Positions 52,814-60,397 of a stretch of 64,000 nucleotides of DNA are shown piece after piece. Every line of letters begins with the position of its first letter. Position 1 is the stretch's first letter. The translations under genes and the position numbers were made by a program. Source of the DNA: JAPLDB01 sp038206355. Its GTDB lineage: Bacteria > Bacteroidota > Bacteroidia > AKYH767-A > 2013-40CM-41-45. Under the pieces are notes generated by a model, which saw only the letters and a program-made list of their open reading frames with translations, was not told the origin of the DNA and ran no database searches. The stretch lies in NCBI GenBank assembly GCA_038206355.1, contig JBBRAY010000003.1, positions 62,001 through 126,000 of the forward strand, written 5' to 3'.

Positions 52814-52942
52814 ACATTAAAATGGATTTAACAAAAGGGCAATCCCGATAGCCTTCGGGACAGAAACCAAAATACCGTGGTATTCCATGGGGAATTAGCC
52901 GGACCTCTCGTCCGCCGAAGCCTTAGCGGAGGTGGATTAAAG
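52814..52942 (+). repeat. Dispersed triple-hairpin repeat, copy B
   Basis: Aligns over its whole length with copy A at 32371-32500, at roughly three quarters identity by eye. Hairpins are tcccga/tcggga (52843-52860), ccgtgg/ccatgg (52875-52890) and tccgc/gcgga (52911-52930). In the second hairpin a G-C pair of copy A is replaced by T-A, a compensatory change. It ends over the stop codon of the antitoxin-like gene. The rest of the gap 52596-52813 shows no gene. Confidence 0.75.
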
Positions 52943-53155
52943 TTCATTAAGAAAATCGGAGAGTGATTGTTTTTTGAGAGATCCTTTTCTCATTTTTTCC
53001 ACCTCTGCAAATGCACTCCTCAAATCAGATTTGATTGATAAAAGCTGCTCATACTTTTTTATGGTATTCACAATTTTTTCCCATTCGTTTAATGGCAACT
53101 GAACAGCATTGGTTTTTCCCTTTGAGTCGTGCAGGTATTGAATGGCTAATTTCAT
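52937..53155 (-). CDS. Antitoxin-like small protein, orphan
   Basis: 72 residues: IQYLHDSKGKTNAVQLPLNEWEKIV is broken here as DSKGKTNAVQLPLNEWEKI, a strand-strand-helix opening seen in many small Bacteroidota antitoxins. It is followed by a charged helix and SLSDFLNEL at the end. No toxin gene lies on either side; downstream on the same strand the sequence is dispersed repeat copy B. The antitoxin call rests on pattern only. Confidence 0.5.
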   Translation of the reverse strand: MKLAIQYLHDSKGKTNAVQLPLNEWEKIVNTIKKYEQLLSIKSDLRSAFAEVEKMRKGSLKKQSLSDFLNEL

Positions 53156-53380
53156 TTGGTAAAAGTAAATAAATATTATTCTGTTTGAAAATCTTGAATA
53201 TATGTATCAGTGAAGTGGTAGTACACTGATAAAATGGACTAACCCTTCAAGTTGCAAATCATTTGACCTTTGATACAAATATCGAATATCGAACAAGGAA
53301 TAAAGAATAACAAAGGAAGCAGCCGGTCTATCGGTCATGCGAGAAAATTTTTTGTGCCGGATATTCTGGATCCACTCTGT

Positions 53381-53713
53381 TTACTTTGTGCTGTCGCGTC
53401 TCAAAGAAGAAAGTTTGCACACAGTACCTCCATTACCGATATTTCGATTTGAGGTTGAATCAAAATAGGATTTAATTTGTGTAATAGCACCAACAGAATC
53501 AAGAAAGTAAATATGAATGCCTCTTCTGCTTGAGGTTAAACTTGCAGAAGAACTTACAAAGCAAATATATCCTGTATCGTATGGCAAAATGTCAATACCG
53601 TTTTCATACCTGCTTGAATTGAGATCATATCTTCTGTTAAAATACTGCTGCTGCCCTTGAGTAAAGAAAGGTAGCAGCAGTAGAAAAAAAAATATTAATC
53701 TTAGATGTAACAA
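53381..53713 (-). pseudogene. Truncated exported protein
   Basis: 110 codons starting with a convincing signal peptide (LIFFFLLLLPFFTQGQ). The mature start (YFNRRYDLNSSRYENGIDIL, DTGYICFVSSS) resembles the first strands of a large secreted repeat protein, but the frame ends after about 90 mature residues (SLRRDSTK) without any domain being complete and without a sorting tail. It is probably the 5' remnant of a much longer gene cut by a deletion. A short intact protein cannot be excluded. Confidence 0.5.
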
Positions 53714-53794
53714 ATTAGTTTGTCTTCATTAAGCGAACAGTAGAAAGCACTTTGCCCTCGCTTAACAAAGATGCGAAATTAATTCCTCGCAAAT

Positions 53795-53841
53795 GGACGT
53801 TTTGGTAACCGGCGACGTGCCGGACTAAACGCACTGTTATA
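53795..53841 (-). other. Palindromic site downstream of the PIN toxin gene
   Basis: On the minus strand it starts TATAACAGTGCGTTTAG, continues with the hairpin ccggc-acgtc-gccgg and closes with CCAAAACG. CGTTT pairs with AAACG outside the hairpin. The TAACAG-GCGTTT and CCAAAACG words are shared with the attC-like site at 37155-37286, but the right outer box lacks GTT. Confidence 0.35.
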
Positions 53842-53918
53842 AATGTACAAATGTCCAGCGAAATGCCAAAATTGCAAATGACCCGGCATGGCGCCAGTTC
53901 GCCATTACAAGCTGTGCC

Positions 53919-54329
53919 TTACTTCCGCAAATAGTCTGCGATTTTAATAACCGACGTCTTTTTGAATTTCTTAAGAACCAACAAGTCTTCGTCACCAGTT
54001 AACAAAAAGTCGGCTTTCCCGTCTGCGCACAAAGACAATAAGAAATTATCTTTATCGTCGCGGCAAATATTTATCTCTGTGGTCACTTCGATAAAGTCAG
54101 CATGCTCACTAATGCTGTCAAGCAAATTGGCGATGTCCTTGTCTGTAAAATATTTTTTGATTTTAGGTCGACTTACAACCTCTAAAAATTCGTTCAAAAG
54201 TTCCTCACTAAAAAGGAGTCTTGCTTTGTTGTCCTGAAGAAATTTGTCAAATTTAGAGAAAGAGTTACTAATCAAAAAGCTGATAAAAATATTGGTGTCA
54301 ACAACAATTCTCTCAGTTTTATTTGCCAT
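53919..54329 (-). CDS. PIN-domain toxin of a toxin-antitoxin pair
   Basis: 136 residues, a PIN domain of the 'putative toxin component, PIN family' type. D11 (VVDTNIFISFLIS), E43-E44 region (LFSEELLNEFLEV), D97 area (ICRDDKDNFLLSLC) and the later GDEDLLVL supply the acidic metal site. PIN toxins are RNases that cleave tRNA, rRNA or mRNA. It overlaps the antitoxin gene by 11 bases, so the two are translationally coupled. Confidence 0.88.
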   Translation of the reverse strand: MANKTERIVVDTNIFISFLISNSFSKFDKFLQDNKARLLFSEELLNEFLEVVSRPKIKKYFTDKDIANLLDSISEHADFIEVTTEINICRDDKDNFLLSLCADGKADFLLTGDEDLLVLKKFKKTSVIKIADYLRK

Positions 54330-54528
54330 TCCGTTTTGATCTTACATTCTCAACCTCGTTAGTAATTTCGTCCAAGGTCAATTTTGCCTTTTTTGAGCGA
54401 ATTCTTTTGACAACGTCCAGAAATGGATTTGAGATGTTTTCAGAAATCGAAATTAGTCTAAGATCGGCCAAGTCCATAAGTAATTTCTTTGCCTTCGGAT
54501 TGAGAATTTCTATATTAAATGTCGACAT
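54319..54528 (-). CDS. Antitoxin partner of the PIN toxin
   Basis: 69 residues: FNIEILNPKAKKLLMDLADL at the N-terminus, then a helical, basic C-terminus (EITNEVENVRSKRNG). Position, size and the 11-base overlap with the PIN gene identify it as the antitoxin; the family is not one I can name. An N-terminal DNA-binding part and a C-terminal toxin-binding helix are expected. Confidence 0.75.
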   Translation of the reverse strand: MSTFNIEILNPKAKKLLMDLADLRLISISENISNPFLDVVKRIRSKKAKLTLDEITNEVENVRSKRNGK

Positions 54529-54617
54529 GATACAAAGATAATATTTTTGTCCGATAAATGAAAGTCAGTCTGGGATGCATTGCTGTAACATCTTGCTACG
54601 TCCCTGTGATTTGCGGC

Positions 54618-55133
54618 TTAACTAAAAAGCGCCTTCAACTCCGTCGCATCCTGCGCTTTCATTTTCCCGGCAAGTATCAACGCAAGTTGCCTTCTTCTCA
54701 AAGCACCACCGTAACGTTTAATTTCTTCTTCTGTCTCCGGCTTGAGTTCAGGAACAGGTAGTGGCGCTCCGTGCTGGTCAACAGCGACAAATGTATAAAT
54801 GGCTTCATTACATTTTTTTCGTTCGCCGGTTACGCGGTCTTCCAACCACACATCAATGTACACTTCCATGCTTGTGGTAAATGCCCGCGAAACTTTTGAC
54901 TGAATGGTTACGATGCTTCCCAGCTTAATCGGATGATCAAAGGATACATTATTTACCGATGCCGTTACAACGACTCTCCTGCAATGACGTTGCGCAGATG
55001 TTGCACTGCAGATGTCCATCCAGTGCAGCAGCCGGCCTCCCATCAGGTTTCCAAGTACGTTGGTATCATTCGGAAGTACGATCTCTGTCATGATTGTTAG
55101 AGACTCGCTTGCTTTTTTGGGTTGCAGTGACAT
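54618..55133 (-). CDS. Acyl-CoA thioesterase (hotdog fold)
   Basis: 171 residues, a single hotdog domain. LPNDTNVLGNLMGGRLLHWMD (the N-D-T-N variant of the catalytic loop) is quoted as NDTNVLGNLMGGRLLHWMD; it is followed by VVTASVNNVSFDHPI and SKVSRAFTTSMEVYIDVW. This is the YciA/BACH-type acyl-CoA hydrolase group, which cleaves medium to long acyl-CoA to free CoA in the cytoplasm. Monocistronic. Confidence 0.92.
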   Translation of the reverse strand: MSLQPKKASESLTIMTEIVLPNDTNVLGNLMGGRLLHWMDICSATSAQRHCRRVVVTASVNNVSFDHPIKLGSIVTIQSKVSRAFTTSMEVYIDVWLEDRVTGERKKCNEAIYTFVAVDQHGAPLPVPELKPETEEEIKRYGGALRRRQLALILAGKMKAQDATELKALFS

Positions 55134-55257
55134 GGTAGTTGATTGGTTGATTAGATGATTAGAGGAGTAACAGCTACATCACAATTTAGTTCTGTATGAA
55201 TTGATCGGGGAGCAGTGAATATACCAATCAACCATTCAACAAATTATCCGGCCGTTC

Positions 55258-57198
55258 TCACTTGATTCTCGTCAGCGACATTTCACGGATAGGCGCAACG
55301 ACCATCGGTACTTTTTCCACAGTTACAGAACTGGTATCGAGGCCGAAGGCACGCTCTTCCGACAAACTGAAATTGCGAAGGAAAAAATAAACATCCATTA
55401 TAATTTTTTCATTCACCGGTAAATCGTTTTCATAGGAGAGGAATTTTTCCATCACCACAAAACGGAAATCACCGATCAGGTTTTTTCTTCCGAGTGATTC
55501 ATAACGCGAAGTAATATCCACTTCAAAATTTTTCACCAGGTCTTCCACCACTTTCCTGAACATAAAATTAATGCGCGGCTCTACACGGAAACCCAACCGG
55601 AAATCAATACGGATAATATTTCCTTTCAAAAGCTCTGTCACTTTATATTCCATTGTATAGGGTTCATACAACGTATCCACATGCACAAACCAATATACGT
55701 CAGCACGCTTGGGTTGCTTCTGGAGGATTGAATAAATTGATTTGGCTTCTATCTCGTCCAGGTTATTTGCACTGGTGAGGTAAACAAGGTGTGTTGCATA
55801 TTTAGGAATGGAAAAGTCGTGGCTCAGGTCCCGAAGCAGGTTCATGTAGTCTTTCAGTTTTACAAACTCAACAAAGCGGTTCCTGATTTTCCTGGCCTGG
55901 TACCAACTCCACATCACCGTTATCATCACAGCACTGATGAGGAAACTCACATATCCTCCATGGATAAACTTGCTGAAATTCGCAACGAGAAAAGAAAACT
56001 CTATCGTACCGTAAACCAAAATGAAAAGTACAATCAGTTCTATCCTGTATTTTTTCATGTATAGGTAGAACACAAGCAACGTACTCGTCATCAGCATATC
56101 GAAATTGATCGTTAGTCCATAAGCCGCTTCCATGTGCGTGCTCTCTTTGAAATAAAGCACTACGCATACACAACACACATAAAGCAACCAGTTGATGGAT
56201 GGAATATAGATCTGCCCTTTGAGGTCACTTGGAAATTTCGTGCGCACCTTCGGCCAGAAATTCAATCGCATCGCTTCATTGATCAAGGTGAAAGACGCAC
56301 TGATGAGTGCCTGACTCGCAACCACAGCGGCAAGTGTGGCAATGATCAATCCGATCCACCTGAAATTATCAGGCATCACTGAGTAAAACGGATTTCTTTC
56401 TCCAAGTGTTTCTCCCTGGTGTGCGATCAGCCATGCGCCCTGACCGAAATAGTTGAGCAACAGCATCACTTTCACAAATATCCAACTGATGCGTATATTT
56501 TTTCTTCCGCAATGACCGAGGTCGCTGTACAATCCTTCGGCTCCTGTGGTGCAAAGAAACACTGCGCCCAGCAACCAGAATCCTCCCGGATGTTCAGCGA
56601 GCAATTCATAAGCGTAATATGGATTCATCGCTTTTAATATGCCCGGATAATTGCTGAAAGACATCAGTCCCAATATACCAAGCATCAAAAACCAGATGAG
56701 CATAATGGGTCCGAAAAACCGCCCCACGAAACCGGTGCCGAATTGCTGAATGATAAAAAGTGCCGTGAGAATTGTGATGACGATGGGAACCGTATCAATG
56801 GATTCGGTAAAGTACCGGAGTCCTTCTACTGCGGAGGAAACTGAAATCGAGGGAGTAATAATTCCATCAGCAAGTAATGCGCTGCCTCCGATGATTGTCG
56901 GGATGGCAAGCCATTTTATTTTCAGTCTTTTTACTAGCGTATAGAGCGAGAAAATTCCCCCTTCACCATTGTTATCTGCACGAAGTGTGAGGATGACATA
57001 CTTTACTGTTGTCTGCAGTGTCAGCGTCCAGAAAATGCAGGAGATTCCGCCAAGTACCACATCAGCGTTGATGGGTTGCTGTCCGACAATTGCTTTTAAT
57101 ACATAGAGCGGTGACGTACCGATGTCGCCATAAATAATCCCAAGCGTAATGAGCAAACCGGCGGCACTGACTGTATTGATTGAATGTTTGCTGCTCAC
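55258..57198 (-). CDS. kup: Kup-type potassium uptake transporter
   Basis: 646 residues, 12 predicted membrane helices followed by a cytoplasmic C-terminal domain of about 200 residues. The signature GIIYGDIGTSPLYVLKA is at residues 19-35. LLADGIITPSISVSSAVEG and GHCGRKNIRISW are also characteristic. Kup takes up K+ with protons. A perfect promoter lies 20 bases upstream. The neighbouring thioesterase is separated by 124 bases, so no operon is implied. Confidence 0.96.
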   Translation of the reverse strand: MSSKHSINTVSAAGLLITLGIIYGDIGTSPLYVLKAIVGQQPINADVVLGGISCIFWTLTLQTTVKYVILTLRADNNGEGGIFSLYTLVKRLKIKWLAIPTIIGGSALLADGIITPSISVSSAVEGLRYFTESIDTVPIVITILTALFIIQQFGTGFVGRFFGPIMLIWFLMLGILGLMSFSNYPGILKAMNPYYAYELLAEHPGGFWLLGAVFLCTTGAEGLYSDLGHCGRKNIRISWIFVKVMLLLNYFGQGAWLIAHQGETLGERNPFYSVMPDNFRWIGLIIATLAAVVASQALISASFTLINEAMRLNFWPKVRTKFPSDLKGQIYIPSINWLLYVCCVCVVLYFKESTHMEAAYGLTINFDMLMTSTLLVFYLYMKKYRIELIVLFILVYGTIEFSFLVANFSKFIHGGYVSFLISAVMITVMWSWYQARKIRNRFVEFVKLKDYMNLLRDLSHDFSIPKYATHLVYLTSANNLDEIEAKSIYSILQKQPKRADVYWFVHVDTLYEPYTMEYKVTELLKGNIIRIDFRLGFRVEPRINFMFRKVVEDLVKNFEVDITSRYESLGRKNLIGDFRFVVMEKFLSYENDLPVNEKIIMDVYFFLRNFSLSEERAFGLDTSSVTVEKVPMVVAPIREMSLTRIK

Positions 57199-57217
57199 TC
57201 TAAAAAATAATGGGATG

Positions 57218-57248
57218 CAAAAGTAGTTCAGTTGAGATCATGAACAAA
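57218..57248 (-). promoter_or_regulatory. Perfect Bacteroidota promoter of kup
   Basis: On the minus strand, TTTG (57248-57245), exactly 19 bases, then TACTTTTG (57225-57218). This is a full match to TTTG-N19-TAnnTTTG, the primary sigma consensus of Bacteroidota. Transcription would start near 57211, giving a leader of about 13 bases. Confidence 0.85.
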
Positions 57249-57337
57249 GATTTGAATTGACTTTATTATTTGTACGTGTTGCTGTGGCATTACAGTTACG
57301 ATAGATGACCACTGAGAAACATTTGTAATCAATAAAT

Positions 57338-57368
57338 TTTTTCGTTGCCACAACAACGGCTAACTTTG
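57338..57368 (+). promoter_or_regulatory. Promoter of mnmG with near-zero leader
   Basis: TTTT (57338-57341), 19 bases, then the perfect minus-7 box TAACTTTG (57361-57368). The ATG follows four bases later at 57373, so the transcript should start at or almost at the start codon. Confidence 0.65.
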
Positions 57369-57372
57369 CACC

Positions 57373-59235
57373 ATGCAATCAGGTTATGATGTAATTGTTG
57401 TGGGGGCAGGTCATGCCGGCTGCGAAGCTGCTGCTGCTGCCGCAAACATGGGATCCAAAGTTCTTTTGATCACCATGAACATGCAAACCATTGCACAAAT
57501 GAGCTGCAATCCTGCTATGGGCGGAATAGCTAAAGGTCAGATAGTCAGGGAGATAGATGCGATTGGAGGCTATTCAGGGATTGTTACTGACAGGACAATG
57601 ATTCAATTCCGCATGTTGAATAAGTCCAAGGGACCTGCGGTATGGAGCCCGCGCGCACAGAGTGACAGGATGTTATTTGCAATTGAGTGGAGGGAGATGC
57701 TTGAACAAACAGTCAATGTTGATTTCTGGCAGGACATGGTAAAGGAACTAATTGTGAGTGGAGATCGGGTTACAGGTGTCAGAACCAGCATGGGTATGGA
57801 GTTTCAGGCCAAGAGCGTGGTGCTTACCAATGGAACATTTTTAAATGGATTAATACACATTGGAGAAAAGCAATTTGGCGGTGGCAGGGCCGGAGAAAAA
57901 GCTGCATCCGGAATTACAGAACAGTTGGTATCACTGGGTTTCAGGAGTGGCAGAATGAAAACAGGTACGCCACCACGTCTGGATGGCAGGTCGCTTGATT
58001 ATTCAAAAATGGAAATTCAGGACGGCGATGCTGAGCCGGGAAAATTTTCTTATACCGATACCCCTGCTCTCAAGAAACAAAGACCTTGTTTTATAACATA
58101 CACCAACGATAAGGTTCATGAAGCGCTCAAGGAAGGATTTGAACAATCACCGATGTTTGCGGGACGCATACAGGGAATTGGCCCGAGGTATTGTCCATCT
58201 ATTGAAGATAAGATTAATCGTTTTGCTGACAGAGAACGGCATCAGCTATTTGTGGAGCCTGAGGGATGGAACACCGTTGAAATTTATCTGAATGGCTTCA
58301 GCACTTCATTACCGGAGAATGTACAGCAAAAAGCATTACAGTTAATTCCCGGACTAGAGAAGGCAAAAATGTTTCGCCCTGGCTACGCTATTGAATACGA
58401 TTATTTTCCGCCCGATCAATTGTCATTGTCACTTGAAACAAAGCTATTGAAGAACCTTTATTTTGCCGGTCAGATCAATGGTACAACAGGATATGAAGAA
58501 GCCGCTTGTCAGGGCTTAATGGCGGGGATTAATGCCCATTTAAAAATAAACGATAAGGACGAGTTTATTTTAAAGCGCTCAGAAGCCTATATTGGAGTAT
58601 TGATTGACGATCTGGTAACAAAAGGCACAGATGAGCCTTATAGGATGTTTACTTCACGTGCCGAGTTCCGTACATTACTTCGGCAGGATAATGCAGATAT
58701 ACGACTTACTGAAACCGCATTCAAAGTAGGAATTGCCAGATCCGAGCAACTGGTGAAGGTTTCTGAAAAGATTAAGGATACCGCCAAGGTCCTTCAATTT
58801 CTTAAAACAACTTCTATTGAGCCGGAAGAGATTAATGATTTTCTTGTTTCACGTGGAACAGAACCGGTAAAACAAAGACAAAAGCTATACAATGTATTGC
58901 TTCGACCCCAGGTAAATATTTCTGATTTTAATCTTTTACCGGCCTTTCAAAATTTTATAGCTGAAATTGGTAATCCGGAAGCCATTCTACAGGCTGAGAT
59001 ATTGGCCAAATACGATACCTATCTCGAAAAAGAAAAAGAAATGGTATTGAGGGTGGAACGGAATGAGAATTTCCCCCTTAGGGATGATTTTGATTATTCC
59101 CAAATCAGTTCTCTTTCAACAGAAGCACGGAAAAAATTATCAGTGATTAAACCACGAACCTTAGGTCAGGCCGCAAGAATAAGCGGTGTTTCCCCTTCAG
59201 ATATCTCAATTCTGATGGTGCACCTAAAAGATTAA
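57373..59235 (+). CDS. mnmG: tRNA uridine-5-carboxymethylaminomethyl modification enzyme MnmG
   Basis: 620 residues, full length. The FAD-binding G-x-G-x-x-G is GAGHAGCEAA (11-20). MSCNPAMGGIAKGQIVREID, GRAGEKAASGI, FRSGRMKTGTPPRLDGRS, GQINGTTGYEEAACQGLMAG and the C-terminal ARISGVSPSDI are all family hallmarks. With MnmE it modifies the wobble uridine of several tRNAs. The gene (gidA) is often near the replication origin. Two parS-like sequences lie in its last 400 bases and just past its stop. Confidence 0.98.
   Translation: MQSGYDVIVVGAGHAGCEAAAAAANMGSKVLLITMNMQTIAQMSCNPAMGGIAKGQIVREIDAIGGYSGIVTDRTMIQFRMLNKSKGPAVWSPRAQSDRMLFAIEWREMLEQTVNVDFWQDMVKELIVSGDRVTGVRTSMGMEFQAKSVVLTNGTFLNGLIHIGEKQFGGGRAGEKAASGITEQLVSLGFRSGRMKTGTPPRLDGRSLDYSKMEIQDGDAEPGKFSYTDTPALKKQRPCFITYTNDKVHEALKEGFEQSPMFAGRIQGIGPRYCPSIEDKINRFADRERHQLFVEPEGWNTVEIYLNGFSTSLPENVQQKALQLIPGLEKAKMFRPGYAIEYDYFPPDQLSLSLETKLLKNLYFAGQINGTTGYEEAACQGLMAGINAHLKINDKDEFILKRSEAYIGVLIDDLVTKGTDEPYRMFTSRAEFRTLLRQDNADIRLTETAFKVGIARSEQLVKVSEKIKDTAKVLQFLKTTSIEPEEINDFLVSRGTEPVKQRQKLYNVLLRPQVNISDFNLLPAFQNFIAEIGNPEAILQAEILAKYDTYLEKEKEMVLRVERNENFPLRDDFDYSQISSLSTEARKKLSVIKPRTLGQAARISGVSPSDISILMVHLKD
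58845..58860. promoter_or_regulatory. parS-like ParB-binding site inside mnmG
   Basis: TGTTTCACGTGGAACA matches the general parS consensus TGTTNCACGTGNAACA at every fixed position. It lies within the coding sequence of mnmG, as many chromosomal parS sites do, encoding the V-S-R-G-T residues. Confidence 0.8.
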
Positions 59236-59251
59236 TGTTCCACGTGGAACA
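59236..59251. promoter_or_regulatory. parS site filling the mnmG/kinase gap
   Basis: TGTTCCACGTGGAACA is a perfect palindrome and a full match to TGTTNCACGTGNAACA; with its flanks the symmetry extends to 20 bases (59234-59253). It is exactly the 16-base gap between the stop codons of mnmG and the convergent kinase gene. ParB binds such sites to organise and segregate the origin region. Confidence 0.88.
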
Positions 59252-60376
59252 TTACTTATTCCATGTAAATTTAAAGGTTGTTCCATTTCCAAACTCAGAT
59301 TCAACCCAAACCTTTCCGCCTTGTTGTTCAATAATCTTTTTAACAATAGTGAGGCCAATTCCCGTACTTTCTTGTTTGTCCTTTGATTGTAGCGTCTGGA
59401 ATACTCCGAATATCTTTTCAAAATGCTCCGGTTTAATTCCCATACCATTATCAGCAATTGTAAATTCATAATGCTTACCGGTATCCTGGCATTTAATTTT
59501 AACCTCCGCTTTTTCTTTGTTATTATATTTTATTGCATTTGAGATAAGGTTCTGAAAAACCTCATGCAATTTAATTTTCTCATCGAATATAACAGGGAGC
59601 TTATCAGGATACTCAATGCTTACGTGATCCGGAACAGAAAGTAAATCAATGATATTTGCGATTACTTCTGAAATTGCAACTGTTTCCTTTTCAGTTTTAT
59701 TATTCGCCATTCTTGAATAATGCAATATTCCATCAATAAGGTTCTGCATTCTTGAGGTCCTGCTTTTCACCATGTCGAGCAGGTCCCTTACTTCAGGCTT
59801 TAAATCTGTACCTAATTCATCCTCTAAAAAAGTAGTGACGCTTGAAAGTCCCCTCAACGGCGCTTTCAAATCATGAGAAACAATATATACAAACTCATCA
59901 AGTTGCTTATTAATTTGCCTTGTTTTTTCTACATAAATCTGCAGCTCTTGATTTGAACGGTAAAGTTTTTCAAATACACCAACCTTGGCTTTTACAATAT
60001 TTATATCAAGTGGCTTATGGAGATAATCAACTGCTCCTTCTTCATAACCCTGCAATGTGTACTTTTCTTCTTTGCTGATCGCAGTAACAAATATAATTGC
60101 AATGTCCTTCGTAGTGGGGTTCTCTTTCAATATTCTGGCTACTTCAAAGCCATCCATATCCGGCATTTGAACGTCGAGTAATATCACCGCAATCTTTTCT
60201 TCAATGGCGATCTTCAACGCTTCATTACCCCCGTGTGCCTTAAGAATCTTACGGGTAGGATGCTCCAATATACTTTCAAGTGAAATAAGATTTTCATCTT
60301 TATCGTCCACAAGCAAAATATTTACAACCTGGTTTGCTATAACTACTTCATTTGTTTTCTCAGTAATGACTGCCAT
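59252..60376 (-). CDS. Receiver-histidine kinase hybrid
   Basis: 374 residues: N-terminal receiver domain (VNILLVDDKDENLISLES; phosphoacceptor in ILLDVQMPDMDG, about residue 67), a linker helix, then the kinase with H-box YIVSHDLKAPLRGL, N-box FQNLISNAIKYN, G1 box TIADNGMGI and the G2 region STGIGLTIVKKI. There is no membrane segment, so it is cytoplasmic. It starts 21 bases after the large hybrid kinase gene, so the two are one operon and probably one phosphorelay. It ends at the parS site. Confidence 0.94.
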   Translation of the reverse strand: MAVITEKTNEVVIANQVVNILLVDDKDENLISLESILEHPTRKILKAHGGNEALKIAIEEKIAVILLDVQMPDMDGFEVARILKENPTTKDIAIIFVTAISKEEKYTLQGYEEGAVDYLHKPLDINIVKAKVGVFEKLYRSNQELQIYVEKTRQINKQLDEFVYIVSHDLKAPLRGLSSVTTFLEDELGTDLKPEVRDLLDMVKSRTSRMQNLIDGILHYSRMANNKTEKETVAISEVIANIIDLLSVPDHVSIEYPDKLPVIFDEKIKLHEVFQNLISNAIKYNNKEKAEVKIKCQDTGKHYEFTIADNGMGIKPEHFEKIFGVFQTLQSKDKQESTGIGLTIVKKIIEQQGGKVWVESEFGNGTTFKFTWNK

Positions 60377-60397
60377 AGATTTATATCTATTTGATTT

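Noticed and set aside
58655..58670. parS-like TTCACGTGCCGA in mnmG
   Set aside because: The core is present but the right half does not match NAACA.
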